From the NCBI RefSeq assembly GCF_040954645.1, contig NC_092806.1:113752458-113816457 (forward strand): a stretch of DNA of 64,000 nt, in the 5' to 3' direction. Origin of the DNA: Diabrotica undecimpunctata. Its lineage: Eukaryota; Arthropoda; Insecta; Coleoptera; Chrysomelidae. The notes beneath the pieces are model-generated. The model made no database searches. It saw nothing but the letters and a program-made list of their open reading frames with translations, and was not told where the DNA came from. Of the stretch, positions 22,940 through 33,360 are shown in pieces. Positions within the stretch are counted from its first letter, which is position 1, and each line of letters opens with the position of its first letter. The position numbers and the translations under genes are program-made.

Positions 22940-23801
22940 TCCTTGTAGAACGAATCGAAGTGGATCTCTACCAGTAAGTGTAAATTCTCCTCCGTGGAAA
23001 ATACAACCACTTAACATTGATCTGACCCTCAAAAACACCCTAAATCAAACACTTGTACTCCGAAGTTGTATTTTATTATCCCAATTATCTCCAAATCTTC
23101 AGTGATGCCTGTAAAACTCGTGACGGACATGCTGGTTCATACTATTATAAATACACTACTCACACTATATCCATACCTACAAACTGCTGCATCCTCACAG
23201 GTGAGACCAAAGCCATTTTGGAATACTTAATTTTGTTCAAAACGCGTAGTGAAGATAATTGTGTCATCATCACAGACTCATTAAATGGCCTATTAGGTGT
23301 AAAACAAATATACCCTGCAAATTCTGTTTCGGTCAATAAAAAATGAGTTAAATATAATTCAATGATCTCGAAAAGAAGTAGCATTTATGTGAACAGTCTA
23401 GCAAACACAAGTTGAATAAACTCACAATATACAGCAAAATTAAGAAATTACCCATATACCGATCTTAAAAACCTAATTAAAGCTTACTGTATAAACATAT
23501 GGCAAGACCACTGGAAAAATGTAGAAACCAAACTAAATGAAATCTCTACTCTTGTAAAGACCATCTTGAATAATCCATTAAATAGAAGAAACCAAGCAAT
23601 AATTAACCGACTAAGAATTCGACATACAGCACTAACCTATAAATTTCTGCCAACCTGCAGAAACTGTTCTCTCCCATTGACATTGAAGCATATTTTGATT
23701 AATTGACAGTACTACGAAGAAAAAAGAAGGAAATGTGGAATCTCAGATGACACCAAAACCACCTTAACTATAAACACCGAACATGATTAAATTATTTAAA
23801 A
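22940..23801 (+). pseudogene. I/R1-like LINE 3' portion: RNase H and C-terminal zinc motif, interrupted by the Penelope-like element
   Basis: 23053-23346 encodes an RNase H-like domain: FSDACKTRDGHAGSYYY, then GETKAILEYL and NCVIITDSLNGLLGV, supplying the expected D, E and D residues. Degenerate frames then read NRRNQAIINRLRIRHTALTY (about 23580-23640) and CRNCSLPLTLKHILIN (about 23659-23706), a typical C-terminal CCHC-type tail of I/R1-like LINEs. Stops occur at 23344, 23704 and elsewhere. The sequence is cut by the Penelope-like insertion at 23815 and its 3' end probably resumes after 29687. Confidence 0.8.
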
Positions 23802-23814
23802 GATTAATATTTAT
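23802..23814. repeat. target-site duplication, left copy
   Basis: GATTAATATTTAT, identical to 29688-29700 on the other side of the Penelope-like element. Confidence 0.8.
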
Positions 23815-23835
23815 TTAGTGTCTTAATTTAATTTT

Positions 23836-23872
<37 letters not shown>

Positions 23873-24287
23873 TGGACTTTACAATAATTTGCCAGTTATT
23901 GCAACAAATTTATCAAAGAAATTTTGATAACTTCAAGTTTATACAATTGCACACCCACACAATCTATACATCCATTCCTATTCATTGTCTTACAACTGTC
24001 ACCTTCCAGAACAAAACATAAAATCTCAATAAATAACACATATTTCATAAATATATCTCCAGAATAAACTTAAATAACTTTAAAGAAATTAATGGTATAG
24101 AACATTACTTTCATAAAACAAACAATACATTCCACTTATCTCTACTTCATTGGATAAAATCTGTCTCCTCAAGAACTTCCCAGTTTACTGTTAAACAATT
24201 ACAATAGTTAACCTGAGTTCTCCAATCAACAATCCAAGATAGTTTGAACCATGTTCTTTCAACCATCAATTAATAGAGTACCGGCAT

Positions 24288-24335
24288 GTAAGTAATGTTT
24301 ATTTAGTTGTTCATTTATTTATTGATTCATTACAG
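24288..24335 (+). other. candidate 48-bp intron in the 5' leader of the Penelope-like element
   Basis: CAT then GTAAGT at 24288, a pyrimidine-rich stretch with TTGATTCAT as possible branch region, and TTACAG ending at 24335. A small 5' UTR intron within the terminal repeat has been described for Penelope of Drosophila virilis. Here it is inferred from splice-site form only, and 48 bp is near the lower limit for insect introns. Confidence 0.4.
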
Positions 24336-24544
24336 TTTAATAGACGATGTTACCAATTTGTGGGTCTTACCTTGTCTGCTTAAACATTTTATTATTATTA
24401 TTTTTATTCATTTATAAAACCACAGACATGTAATATTGGCATAATTACTGTAATTTATATAATTTGTATCACCTACCTATGTTTTTTATCTTTATTAGAC
24501 AACACCCTAATATGGGATTATTGTTTTCAGCATTTTAACTTTGT

Positions 24545-24598
24545 ATCGTGACCTGAAGATGCTTTGCATATTGTAGAAAGCGAAACCGGTCGTCCGAT
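24545..24598 (+). ncRNA. hammerhead ribozyme motif, left pLTR
   Basis: Core CUGAAGA (24553-24559, fits CUGANGA) and GAAA (24582-24585) flank stem II GCUUU/AAAGC (24561-24565 with 24577-24581). Stem III is the self-complementary ACCGGU (24585-24590), and the cleavage triplet GUC ends at C24591. Stem I pairs GAC (24550-24552) with GUC (24592-24594) and, past a bulged U, AUCG (24545-24548) with CGAU (24595-24598). The near loop-less palindromic stem III suggests action as a dimer, as proposed for Penelope-associated hammerheads with minimal stem III. Predicted cleavage is between 24591 and 24592. Confidence 0.88.
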
Positions 24599-24656
24599 TA
24601 GTTAAATTAAATTGATTGTGAGTAAGTCTAACTTATTATTTCTTTCACCTTTTGAA

Positions 24657-27368
24657 ATGGACTCACACAAGCAACACATTCATGATTTGAATAATGCTAG
24701 ACTAGCTTTTTTGCTACACCGGTACAAAGAACTTAACATCAAAAAAATGCTACAAAAATCAAAGATATTTTTTAACAACCAATGTCTTACGTTCAATCTA
24801 TTACCTAGCTACGTTAAAGGTAGACTTAGAGAATTCAATTTCACCACAGCAACAGTAAAACAGATAAACATTTTGGGAAGATCCATCATCAGAGACGAGA
24901 TTAGGAAAATATACCAAACAATTTACACCATAGATTTACAACTGAAGGCGACATATGACAATTTACACATAAAATTGACCCCACAGGAATTCGATGAGTG
25001 GATGTGCAATCTGCATGGTACATTGGATTACCTTAGGAGGAGACAGTACAGAAAATCAAGTACAAAAATCAATAATTTAAAGTACAAAACTAACCAACAC
25101 AATAACAATAGAATTTTAAGTACACAAACTAATAATGACCTAACATCAAATAATCTTAATCACAATTCTTCACATATACCTAGCTCTTATAATAATTCTA
25201 TAGATGTTTCAAATCTTTCAGAACAAATAATGAATAACTTTTCTTCTTCCTTTTCTACTTCTAGTCTGAACGAGACACCCAATCATACCCCTAGTCCAAA
25301 TACATCTTTTTCTTCTGACCCAGGCGATTACTCAACAACCTCTGCACAACACCCCTTTTATGCACCATTCATTAACTACTCAACAACAGTGTTTTCAACC
25401 AATGAGACCAACTTGCTCCAAAAGGGATTTAAATTTAACCCCCCCCTAGATTCTAGAAAACAACACCTAAAAAATCTAGAGTTACTTGGAGCAGAATGTG
25501 AAAGTATCTTAACATTAGTCCCAAATGACCACACAGAAGAAATCAGGGATAAACTAAAGGTTTTATTTAGAAAAGATATGGTAAAATCAAACAATACTCA
25601 TAACCACAGAGCTGCTTTCAGATCTAATAACAACTTCAAACATGTCATAAAATCCATTAATCAAAAAATAACAGAGAATAATCTAACAATAACAAAAGCA
25701 GATAAAGGTAATACAGTAGTTGTCTTGAATACCTCTGATTACACTAAAAAAGTATTGAAATTCATTGATGACAATAAGTTCATAACTAAAGCAGTCAATA
25801 TTAAATCTTTTACCAATAAAGTTAAAACCTTAATTAATGACAGTAATGAAGTACTAGATGCTATCACCAAAAAGAAACTTTCACCAAACAAATCAATTAT
25901 TCCTCGATTATATGGGCTATTGAAAATACATAAAACAAACATTTTCGAAGACATCCCAATCAGACCTGTAGTATCCTTTTCGAACTCTCCAACATTTGCC
26001 TTAGCAACATATTTAAATCAATTCCTTAAAACATTATACAATAATAAATTTGAATATATAGTTAATAATAATCTAAGTTTAGCCAATAAATTAACTTCAT
26101 TAAAGTTTTCCACAGGTGACATACTGATATCCTTAGATATCACTAATCTATTTACAAATATCCCAACACAAGAAGTCATTAGTATAATTACTATGGACTT
26201 GTGGAATAACAATTACTCTCCTAATCAAATAATTGAATATGCAGAGCTTTTGAATATTTGCCTGAGCCAGAATTTTTTCAATTTCAATAACGAGACATTT
26301 GTGCAACCAGATGGACTAGCAATGGGTTCCCCTCTATCCCCAATTCTTGCAGATATCTTTTTGAATGATCTTGAATCTAACAAAATAATGAATAACAATC
26401 CTTTTACTAATTACATCAAGTTCTATTCGAGATACGTAGATGACACATTTATTGTATGGGGTGGTTCTCTTGATAATCTACACTCTTTCTTAGATTACCT
26501 TAATCAATTACACCACACCATAAAATTTACACTGGAGATTCAAGATGACTCAAATAGCTTAAATTTCTTAGATTTAACATTAACATTAAATAATAGCACG
26601 ATTATCCTTGATATTTATAGAAAGCCAACGCATACTGGTACAGTTATACCAGCTGACTCACACCATCCTATTCAACACAAAATGGCAGCATTCTACAGTT
26701 ACATTAATCGTTTAATATCGTTACCATTAACTTTAACATCATTCAATAAAGAATTAAAAATTATTCAACAAATAGCTATAAATAATGGTTATTCAATTAA
26801 TCTAGTGAATAAAATTTTACATAAAAAGACTAATAGAATGTTAGAACACCAAGTATATACACAACATTCTAATGAAATGGTGGAACAAAAACCTTACAGA
26901 TCTTTAACATACATAGGTGATCTTTCTTATAAAATAGCAAAAATCTTTGATGACTACATAAACATCTCTTTTAAAACTGCCTCTAATTTAGGATTGACTT
27001 TCTTGAATAACAAGGATAAACGTAACTCACTTGAGTATAGCGGAGTGTATAAGTTGAGCTGCCATACCTGCAATGCATGCTATATTGGTAGAACCTTCAG
27101 ATCCTTCAATATTAGACTAAAAGAACATCTTAGATATATAGAACGGCCAACATCGGGTCAATCACACTTCTCCCAACATATCCGACATAAAAACCATAAC
27201 TTTGATCCACAAACTGATTTCACAATCCTCCATACTTGCAACAAAGGCTTATTACTCAATAACCTGGAACATTTAGAAATATTAAAATCTCTGAAAAATC
27301 ACACAGCTGAAACTTTAAATGCACAGTTAGAACTAGAGTACACACCAGTATACTCAGTACTGATATAA
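24657..27368 (+). CDS. Penelope-like RT with GIY-YIG endonuclease, intact ORF
   Basis: Reverse transcriptase and target-nicking endonuclease of the element, 903 codons from the first ATG (24657); the frame is open 15 codons further up to a TTG, where no ATG exists. Counting from the ATG, residues about 1-140 are an N-terminal segment; about 140-230 is Asn/Ser/Thr-rich and probably a linker. The RT core follows, with LTITKADKGNTVVVLNT, RLYGLLKIHKT, SLDITNLFTNIP (motif A), QPDGLAMGSPLSPILADIF (motif B) and the catalytic YVDD at about residues 593-596 (26433-26444). The GIY-YIG domain is near the end: GVY at about 796-798, CYIGRTFRSFNIRLKEH at about 808-824, paired cysteines CHTC/NAC, and a late LEHLEILKS that may carry the catalytic Glu. 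Length and order fit canonical Penelope-type proteins. No break seen; it may be functional. Confidence 0.95.
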   Translation: MDSHKQHIHDLNNARLAFLLHRYKELNIKKMLQKSKIFFNNQCLTFNLLPSYVKGRLREFNFTTATVKQINILGRSIIRDEIRKIYQTIYTIDLQLKATYDNLHIKLTPQEFDEWMCNLHGTLDYLRRRQYRKSSTKINNLKYKTNQHNNNRILSTQTNNDLTSNNLNHNSSHIPSSYNNSIDVSNLSEQIMNNFSSSFSTSSLNETPNHTPSPNTSFSSDPGDYSTTSAQHPFYAPFINYSTTVFSTNETNLLQKGFKFNPPLDSRKQHLKNLELLGAECESILTLVPNDHTEEIRDKLKVLFRKDMVKSNNTHNHRAAFRSNNNFKHVIKSINQKITENNLTITKADKGNTVVVLNTSDYTKKVLKFIDDNKFITKAVNIKSFTNKVKTLINDSNEVLDAITKKKLSPNKSIIPRLYGLLKIHKTNIFEDIPIRPVVSFSNSPTFALATYLNQFLKTLYNNKFEYIVNNNLSLANKLTSLKFSTGDILISLDITNLFTNIPTQEVISIITMDLWNNNYSPNQIIEYAELLNICLSQNFFNFNNETFVQPDGLAMGSPLSPILADIFLNDLESNKIMNNNPFTNYIKFYSRYVDDTFIVWGGSLDNLHSFLDYLNQLHHTIKFTLEIQDDSNSLNFLDLTLTLNNSTIILDIYRKPTHTGTVIPADSHHPIQHKMAAFYSYINRLISLPLTLTSFNKELKIIQQIAINNGYSINLVNKILHKKTNRMLEHQVYTQHSNEMVEQKPYRSLTYIGDLSYKIAKIFDDYINISFKTASNLGLTFLNNKDKRNSLEYSGVYKLSCHTCNACYIGRTFRSFNIRLKEHLRYIERPTSGQSHFSQHIRHKNHNFDPQTDFTILHTCNKGLLLNNLEHLEILKSLKNHTAETLNAQLELEYTPVYSVLI

Positions 27369-28837
27369 ACTTAATATTAATAATTTTACCTGATCTCACT
27401 CCATTTCTGCTTTCCACACCAAAATCCATATACTTATATAATTGATTACCCAATATCTTCTTCTATATGAGGTTTTCCATACAGTATCCATTATCTTCAT
27501 GCACATTTTCCGGAATTAACTTCAACATCATGGTCAAACTTTTTATTCCAGTATCCCATATACATTCAAATACATTTGATATACTCCTCAGATTATTTGA
27601 ATTTCTACATAAAGTTTAAAATACGGTCCCCATTGATTAAGTTTTTTGTTCACTGGATTCATTAACATATTACTTTAAACTGCATTTTCCTAAAACTATA
27701 TAAAACATCAGTATTGAACTGGTATGGTACCTCAACTTATTTAACCCAAAATTATTATTACACCCCATCCGGTTGCGACATACACTCATTTTACAAAATA
27801 TTTAACTTCAAATTAACACGTGGTTTGATTGTTCCCAACACAACATGGTAAATTCGTTCAGACTGGCAGTATTAATTAAATAGAATTTTGTTAATCCTAA
27901 TAATTAGCAAATCTACATTTTCTAATAGAAATATTATATTTTAACTATAAACTGTTTTAAATTTAAAATTGTTAAAGTGTCACAGAAATTATTGTACAAA
28001 CTCACCAATGTTCGTGTCGGTGTGATGATACCTCTTCATGGTATTGGAAAATTGAAATAAGAATAATTTTACTTTACACCGGTTTAAATAGAGAACCTTT
28101 TACCTGTTGGTATAACCAATTTCCGGTCCCAACTGTCAGATATTAAAATTACCAACTAACCTTTGAATACTTAATTTTCAGTCAATTTCTTTAATTTTCT
28201 TTAATTTATAAATAATTTTATCAACAATGGTTTATTTGCTTATTATTTTCAGTTCCATATTAACATATCAGAATTGGAATAAATATTTAAAAATACTTAT
28301 ACACACCATGACAGATGACTCACACCAACAATTATTTTCAAAGAAAGTTTGTAATTTAGTTATACATTATACATTTTCAATACAAATGTACATATTTTAA
28401 TTTAATTAACAAATAATCACTTAAGTTTGTTCTGTAACTTTGACTTAGCTGAGTTAGTTATCATAGCATAAGTATTACAATTATTTATATTGTTACATTG
28501 AAATCAATTATTTAAAGTTTGTTAAAGTATGCCAATATTAACACATCAAATAACTTTGATATCTAAAATTAAAAAATTTAGATTTTATTAATATCAGCTT
28601 GTTTCATAAACTGGATAACTTAACTTACAGCATTTAAAATAGAAGAAGAACTGTCACACTTTAACCTACATTTGTCAAGTTTACCTCTAAAATCTGATAT
28701 ACAGCACATAAAAAACTCATTGTCTCCTAATAAGAAATGTAGTTCTTTTGGAAATCCTCTCCTTTTATTTTTAATTAAATGTTTGTTTCGTCCCCCGTTT
28801 TTTTAAAGTGTTTTCTGTGTGTTTCTGTGTGTGTAAA
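27369..28837 (+). other. 3' untranslated part of the Penelope-like element
   Basis: AT-rich with no ORF of note. It ends in a short ttctgtgtgtttctgtgtgt tract just before the second pLTR copy. It belongs to the element because both pLTRs and the duplication enclose it. Confidence 0.75.
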
Positions 28838-29684
28838 AGTGTCTTAATTTAATTTTAACATAAAAATCTTTGGACTTTACAATAATTTGCCAGTTATTGC
28901 AACAAATTTATCAAAGAAATTTTGATAACTTCAAGTTTATACAATTGCACACCCACACAATCTATACATCCATTCCTATTCATTGTCTTACAACTGTCAC
29001 CTTCCAGAACAAAACATAAAATCTCAATAAATAACACATATTTCATAAATATATCTCCAGAATAAACTTAAATAACTTTAAAGAAATTAATGGTATAGAA
29101 CATTACTTTCATAAAACAAACAATACATTCCACTTATCTCTACTTCATTGGATAAAATCTGTCTCCTCAAGAACTTCCCAGTTTACTGTTAAACAATTAC
29201 AATAGTTAACCTGAGTTCTCCAATCAACAATCCAAGATAGTTTGAACCATGTTCTTTCAACCATCAATTAATAGAGTACCGGCATGTAAGTAATGTTTAT
29301 TTAGTTGTTCATTTATTTATTGATTCATTACAGTTTAATAGACGATGTTACCAATTTGTGGGTCTTACCTTGTCTGCTTAAACATTTTATTATTATTATT
29401 TTTATTCATTTATAAAACCACAGACATGTAATATTGGCATAATTACTGTAATTTATATAATTTGTATCACCTACCTATGTTTTTTATCTTTATTAGACAA
29501 CACCCTAATATGGGATTATTGTTTTCAGCATTTTAACTTTGTATCGTGACCTGAAGATGCTTTGCATATTGTAGAAAGCGAAACCGGTCGTCCGATTAGT
29601 TAAATTAAATTGATTGTGAGTAAGTCTAACTTATTATTTCTTTCACCTTTTGAAATGGACTCACACAAGCAACACATTCATGAT
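28838..29684 (+). repeat. right pLTR copy of the Penelope-like element (truncated tandem unit)
   Basis: Repeats 23817-24684, including the candidate intron (29286-29333), hammerhead and the first 9 codons of the ORF (ATGGACTCACACAAGCAACA and on), then stops at ...TTCATGAT. Three extra bases (cat) separate it from the right duplication. The copy can equally be read as a 3'-truncated second element in tandem. Confidence 0.95.
29543..29596 (+). ncRNA. hammerhead ribozyme motif, right pLTR
   Basis: Same sequence as the left copy, offset by 4998 bp: CUGAAGA at 29551-29557, GAAA at 29580-29583, ACCGGU at 29583-29588, predicted cleavage after C29589. Two motifs on one transcript could release a 4998-nt unit-length RNA. 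Confidence 0.88.
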
Positions 29685-29687
29685 CAT

Positions 29688-29700
29688 GATTAATATTTAT
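29688..29700. repeat. target-site duplication, right copy
   Basis: GATTAATATTTAT, identical to 23802-23814; defines the insertion boundaries. Confidence 0.8.
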
Positions 29701-30639
29701 ATACATCTATTTAATGTGTAAATAAATCGAACTCTTGTGTACGTTACTCCAGTAATAACCCAGCGTGGTTGGCGTGGACTGTATGTTTCTAAATAAAAAA
29801 TAAAATTTCTAAGCCAACCCTGCCTATCCGTATTTTCCTATTATTATTGCTCGCCATCAAAAGGCGTTACTATCACAAATTAGTGCGACATCGGAGGTTC
29901 GTCTCGAAGAATTTAATCCTGAAAAATTTACGATGGTTAATTTTATCTTTTTCGACATATCTTGAAGATTTATTAGCCCTGGTGGACTCCTTAATTTGCT
30001 TAGCTATCGTATACCACCAAATCCCTTCCTGTACATCTATTACTTTATTACTTCCTTTTACTCTTTTTATCGAAGCTATACGTTCTAAAAGTGTCTGCTA
30101 GGAAAATGATTTAAATTAGTTGGGTTACATTTATAGCTACATTAGGCGATGGAGAAAATGTGTTTCATTATCAGCATCCCCAGGGCAGTCATTAAAAAAT
30201 CCTAATAAAACTGTCGATCTCTAAAAGCCTATCGCTGCTTTTTAAATCGAATAAAACCATTAAATAGATAATAGAGGAAAAAGTATCCAGAATAAATGCA
30301 AATAAAAAAGTTTTGCGGTATTTTAAAGTTATCCGTCACAAATTACTATAACGATTAATATAATGCAGAAAATAACATACTGTCATTAAATCAGCTTCCT
30401 CCACTGCTAGACGTATGCCTCAGAACCTCAGATTTTTTTTATTAGGCTAAGCTATTTATAACCCGTTTTTCATTATTTTTTATTTTGTTATTGTGATAGG
30501 TTTATCTGTTGATTGGTTGTACTGAGTTTCCTTTAGTAGCGTCTTAGTCTTTCTCTGATGTGTGTATTTGGTTTTGATTTGGTAGATTCACGCCCATAAT
30601 TATACTTTTGATATTAACACAGTATTAACACACAACCTA
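29701..30639. other. interval with nothing firmly recognised
   Basis: The first part is probably the rest of the LINE 3' end split by the Penelope-like element. Beyond about 29800 no gene or repeat is recognised. Confidence 0.45.
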
Positions 30640-30920
30640 GACTACAGGGCTACATCTGGTACACACACGGGTCTAAAACTGGAGAAGGGTCGGGTGTAGG
30701 ATTATGCAGTAGCAGTGAAAATTCTATTTCTCTAGGAAAATATATATCTGCAATCTGCTATATGATTTATGCAATTTTTCATTAACAGTCTCACTGGTAT
30801 GGGTGCCAAGCATACCACCAGTTCAATGAAAGAACTGATAAACTGATAGGAGTACCAAACGCGCCGCCCGCGACTAGAAAAAGCCTGGATTCGAACACAA
30901 CATGACTCTCACTGAGAAAA
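30640..30920 (+). pseudogene. LINE RNase H fragment
   Basis: Reads WYTHGSKTGEGSGVGLCSS, matching the YTDGSKt..G.G start of LINE RNase H domains but with His for the first catalytic Asp. Later frames give LVWVPS and a GPEP-like tail with stops. I/R1/CR1-type origin; clade not resolved. Confidence 0.7.
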
Positions 30921-31765
30921 AATCTTCTTCTTCTTCAGTCTGTTTGCATCCACTCCTGGACAAAGGTCCTCCATGAGTTCTTTACTCTTCTCTGTCTTGT
31001 GATATTTGGTGCCAGTTTCTCCCCACTTTTGGTTTGATTTTGATGTCGCCTAGCCACCGCTTTTGTTGTCTTCTTCTAGTACGAATGTGCTGCGTGGTCT
31101 CCAATGTACAATGTGTCTCGTCCATCTTTGATTGTTTTTTTGTGCCACGTGTAGAATTCTTCCAATTACATCTTTCACCTTCGTCCTGCTTCGCACGTCC
31201 TCATTTCGTATATGTTCTTTCAGAGAAACTCCTCGTTTCAGAGAAACGTAGCTCATTCGATGACCCTCTGTGATGTTCTTAATCTATTGGTTGATAATTC
31301 CGTAAGTGTCACGGTCTCCATTCGATAGGACATAACTTCTTCATTGCAAGTGTGCGAAACGTATCGTGTTGTACTCGGTCGAATGCCTTCTCGATGTCGA
31401 TGAAACAAACATAAACGTTCTTTCGGAACATTGTAAGAGAAAGCGCGTATAAAATATTGCCTCTCTAGTTCCTAAACCATTTCTACATCCAAATTAATTA
31501 TTACCCTTACCCATTCTACTTTCGCATGGAAGGAATACTCCATTTTGTCTATTAGTCTAAAACCGCTGCATTTGGTGGGCCTGCTTTCCTTTGGTAAGAG
31601 TGACTCCAACCATTGGTTCTTTGTAAATTTTGATAAATAAAGTGGTTAAGTAGATAACGTTTTTCTCGTCCAAAAGTTTAAGTAGCTCAGCAGGGATTTG
31701 ATCTGGTCCAGATGCTTTATCACATTATGTAATCACATTACGTAATAGTTTTGTGCTCATATGGG
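30905..31765 (-). pseudogene. RTE-like LINE fragment, opposite strand
   Basis: The minus-strand 3' end carries a GAAGAAGAAG tail (30908-30920). Upstream are RSRTKVKDVIGRILHVAQ and QRWTRHIVHWRPRS (31199-31100), the C-terminal GHIvR block. Near 31430-31375 it reads VYVCFIDIEKAFDRVQHDT, the RT A motif, and near 31735-31690 a DQIPAELL-like block. Deletions removed the segment containing YADD. Confidence 0.78.
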
Positions 31766-32149
31766 TCAAATCGCTTATGGTTTCAGCTATGAGTATTGTC
31801 GACAGCTGGGCACTCGCTTTCCTTTGATTTTACCGTTTATTATTAATTTTAGTAGGTATATCATACCTACGGTTAATATGCATTTATGGCACATAACTAA
31901 ATCATGTAACTTCAGATCACCAAACGTGAATATATCAAGCACTGACGCACCTATAATTTTCCTGAGGGGGGGAGGGACTTTGGTTGGGCACCGAAATTTT
32001 TTTATGCTAAAATTTTTTGAGTCCTTAAAATTTGGGTTTTAGTTTGATATAAAGTACTAAAGATAGCAGTGTCAAAGATTTAGGTATTTGTTATCCTGCT
32101 TACCAATTAAAACCACCCTCTCCTTTTTGTGCGCTGTTGACTGTCACAC
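31766..32149. other. interval with nothing recognised
   Basis: No similarity recognised. A G-rich run lies near 31964. Confidence 0.45.
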
Positions 32150-32790
32150 GTATCGTACTCCGAAAGTGGGATGGCAGCTATAAGACTGACGACATTTTTG
32201 GAACACTCCCTTCTCTTATCTAGATCTTATCTCTGTCGTTGGTCCAGTTGTTGTTTCTCTTCTTTTTTTTTATTACTATTTGGATTTAATTGTGAACACT
32301 ATTCCATCCCTCCTTACTTCCCGTTATCTTTACGATCATCTCTCTCAAAGTCACTGGGTTCATACCTATTTCTCTATACATTATGTTTCTCTCCACTGTA
32401 CATTTATTACACCCCAGCATTGTGTGAGTAACAGTGTCGGAATATTCGCAGTATTGGCATTTATCTGTATCTGTCTTTCTGAACCTATAAAGATACGCCC
32501 TAAAACAATCTACTTAGTCCCTTAGGCTCGGGATCAGCATCTTGATCCACTGGGCAACATTTTTCGTGTTATTCCCCTGTTCTTGCCATCTTTCTATTGA
32601 TCTTTCCATTTCTTCTTTTTTATACCTGTTGTAAAATGCTCTCCTCTCTCATAGATATGTCTCTTTTCTACTGCTAACACATGCAGAGAACCCAACCCGT
32701 GATAGTCCACAAGGCCGCCGCAGATACAGCCGCCCTATATTCGCCTGCTACTCACAACAGACCCGTTCTGTCTACTTTTATCATGAGCCT
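32150..32790 (-). pseudogene. R1-like LINE C-terminal region
   Basis: On the minus strand around 32720-32570 frames read RHIYER(G/E)E, NGKINRKMARTG and similar; around 32455-32395 one finds CQYCEYSDTVTHTMLGC, the C-terminal CCHC-like motif of R1/I-type LINEs. Frames shift several times. Confidence 0.6.
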
Positions 32791-33085
32791 AATATAAGGT
32801 ATCTATATCTAAATACATATAATGAAAAATATTATTAATTATTGTGTATTTATACAATAATGATTATGTTCTACATATTTAACATGGTAATTTAATTATC
32901 AAATTAGCGTTTTGGATTTTTTGTATTATGCGTGAAAGACAAGTTACATTTTCCTACTATTCTTTATATAATTTTTACTTTATATGCCCTGGGAGGAGGG
33001 GTTTTTAACCGCCAAACCCACACCCGGGTACGTCACAGATGTTGATAGGTAAATCCAAAATCAACAGCTGAAAATACTGTATAGG
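32791..33085. other. interval with nothing recognised
   Basis: AT-rich, short; a G/C-rich patch at 32985-33030. No feature assigned. Confidence 0.4.
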
Positions 33086-33089
33086 TACA

Positions 33090-33360
33090 TATTCATATTA
33101 TTTGTTTGATACAAAAATGATTTTGAAGTTATATAGTCTTTGTTGTTATACTGATGAAGAAATTATAGAAGTATTCAAGACGTGGATATTTCGGAAAGTG
33201 TTAAAAATATCATGGACCAAACACGTGAGCAATCAGAAGGTTTTAGAAGAATGGTTACCCACTGAAAGCTACTATTCTTCATAAAATCAAGGAAAGTAGG
33301 GTATTTTCAACGTGATGAGGAACCAAAAATATGAGTTATCATACGCAAAAATAACGAAAT
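33090..33360 (+). pseudogene. RTE-like LINE C-terminal fragment
   Basis: TWIFRKVLKISWTKHVSNQKVLEEW (33168-33255, part) corresponds to the W.yRRiLkISWtd.vtN.eVL block; a few codons later VMRNQKYEL recalls GHVMRNqkYeLL. The bases between are deleted. Confidence 0.7.

Larger units (their letters stand above)
23817..24684 (+). repeat. left pLTR of the Penelope-like element
   Basis: Shares AGTGTCTTAATTTAATTTTAAC... through ...CACATTCATGAT with 28838-29684. It contains a 28-A run (23841-23868) that is only 5 A in the right copy, a candidate 48-bp intron, a hammerhead motif and the first codons of the ORF. Confidence 0.95.
23815..29687 (+). mobile_element. complete Penelope-like element with terminal direct repeats and hammerhead ribozymes
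   Basis: Layout: left pLTR (23815 to about 24684), one long ORF (24657-27368), about 1.47 kb of 3' sequence, right pLTR copy (28838-29684), then a 13-bp duplication. Penelope-like elements are known for RT plus GIY-YIG proteins, tandem or partial-tandem copies that mimic LTRs, and hammerhead motifs in those repeats; all are visible here. From position 23868 on the two pLTRs are collinear at an offset of exactly 4998 bp and I noticed no substitution, implying a recent insertion. It lies in the 3' part of an I/R1-like LINE. Confidence 0.95.

Noticed and set aside
24612..24656. Upstream start of the Penelope ORF
   Set aside because: The frame is open from a TTG at 24612, but the first ATG is 24657, so I used that as the start.
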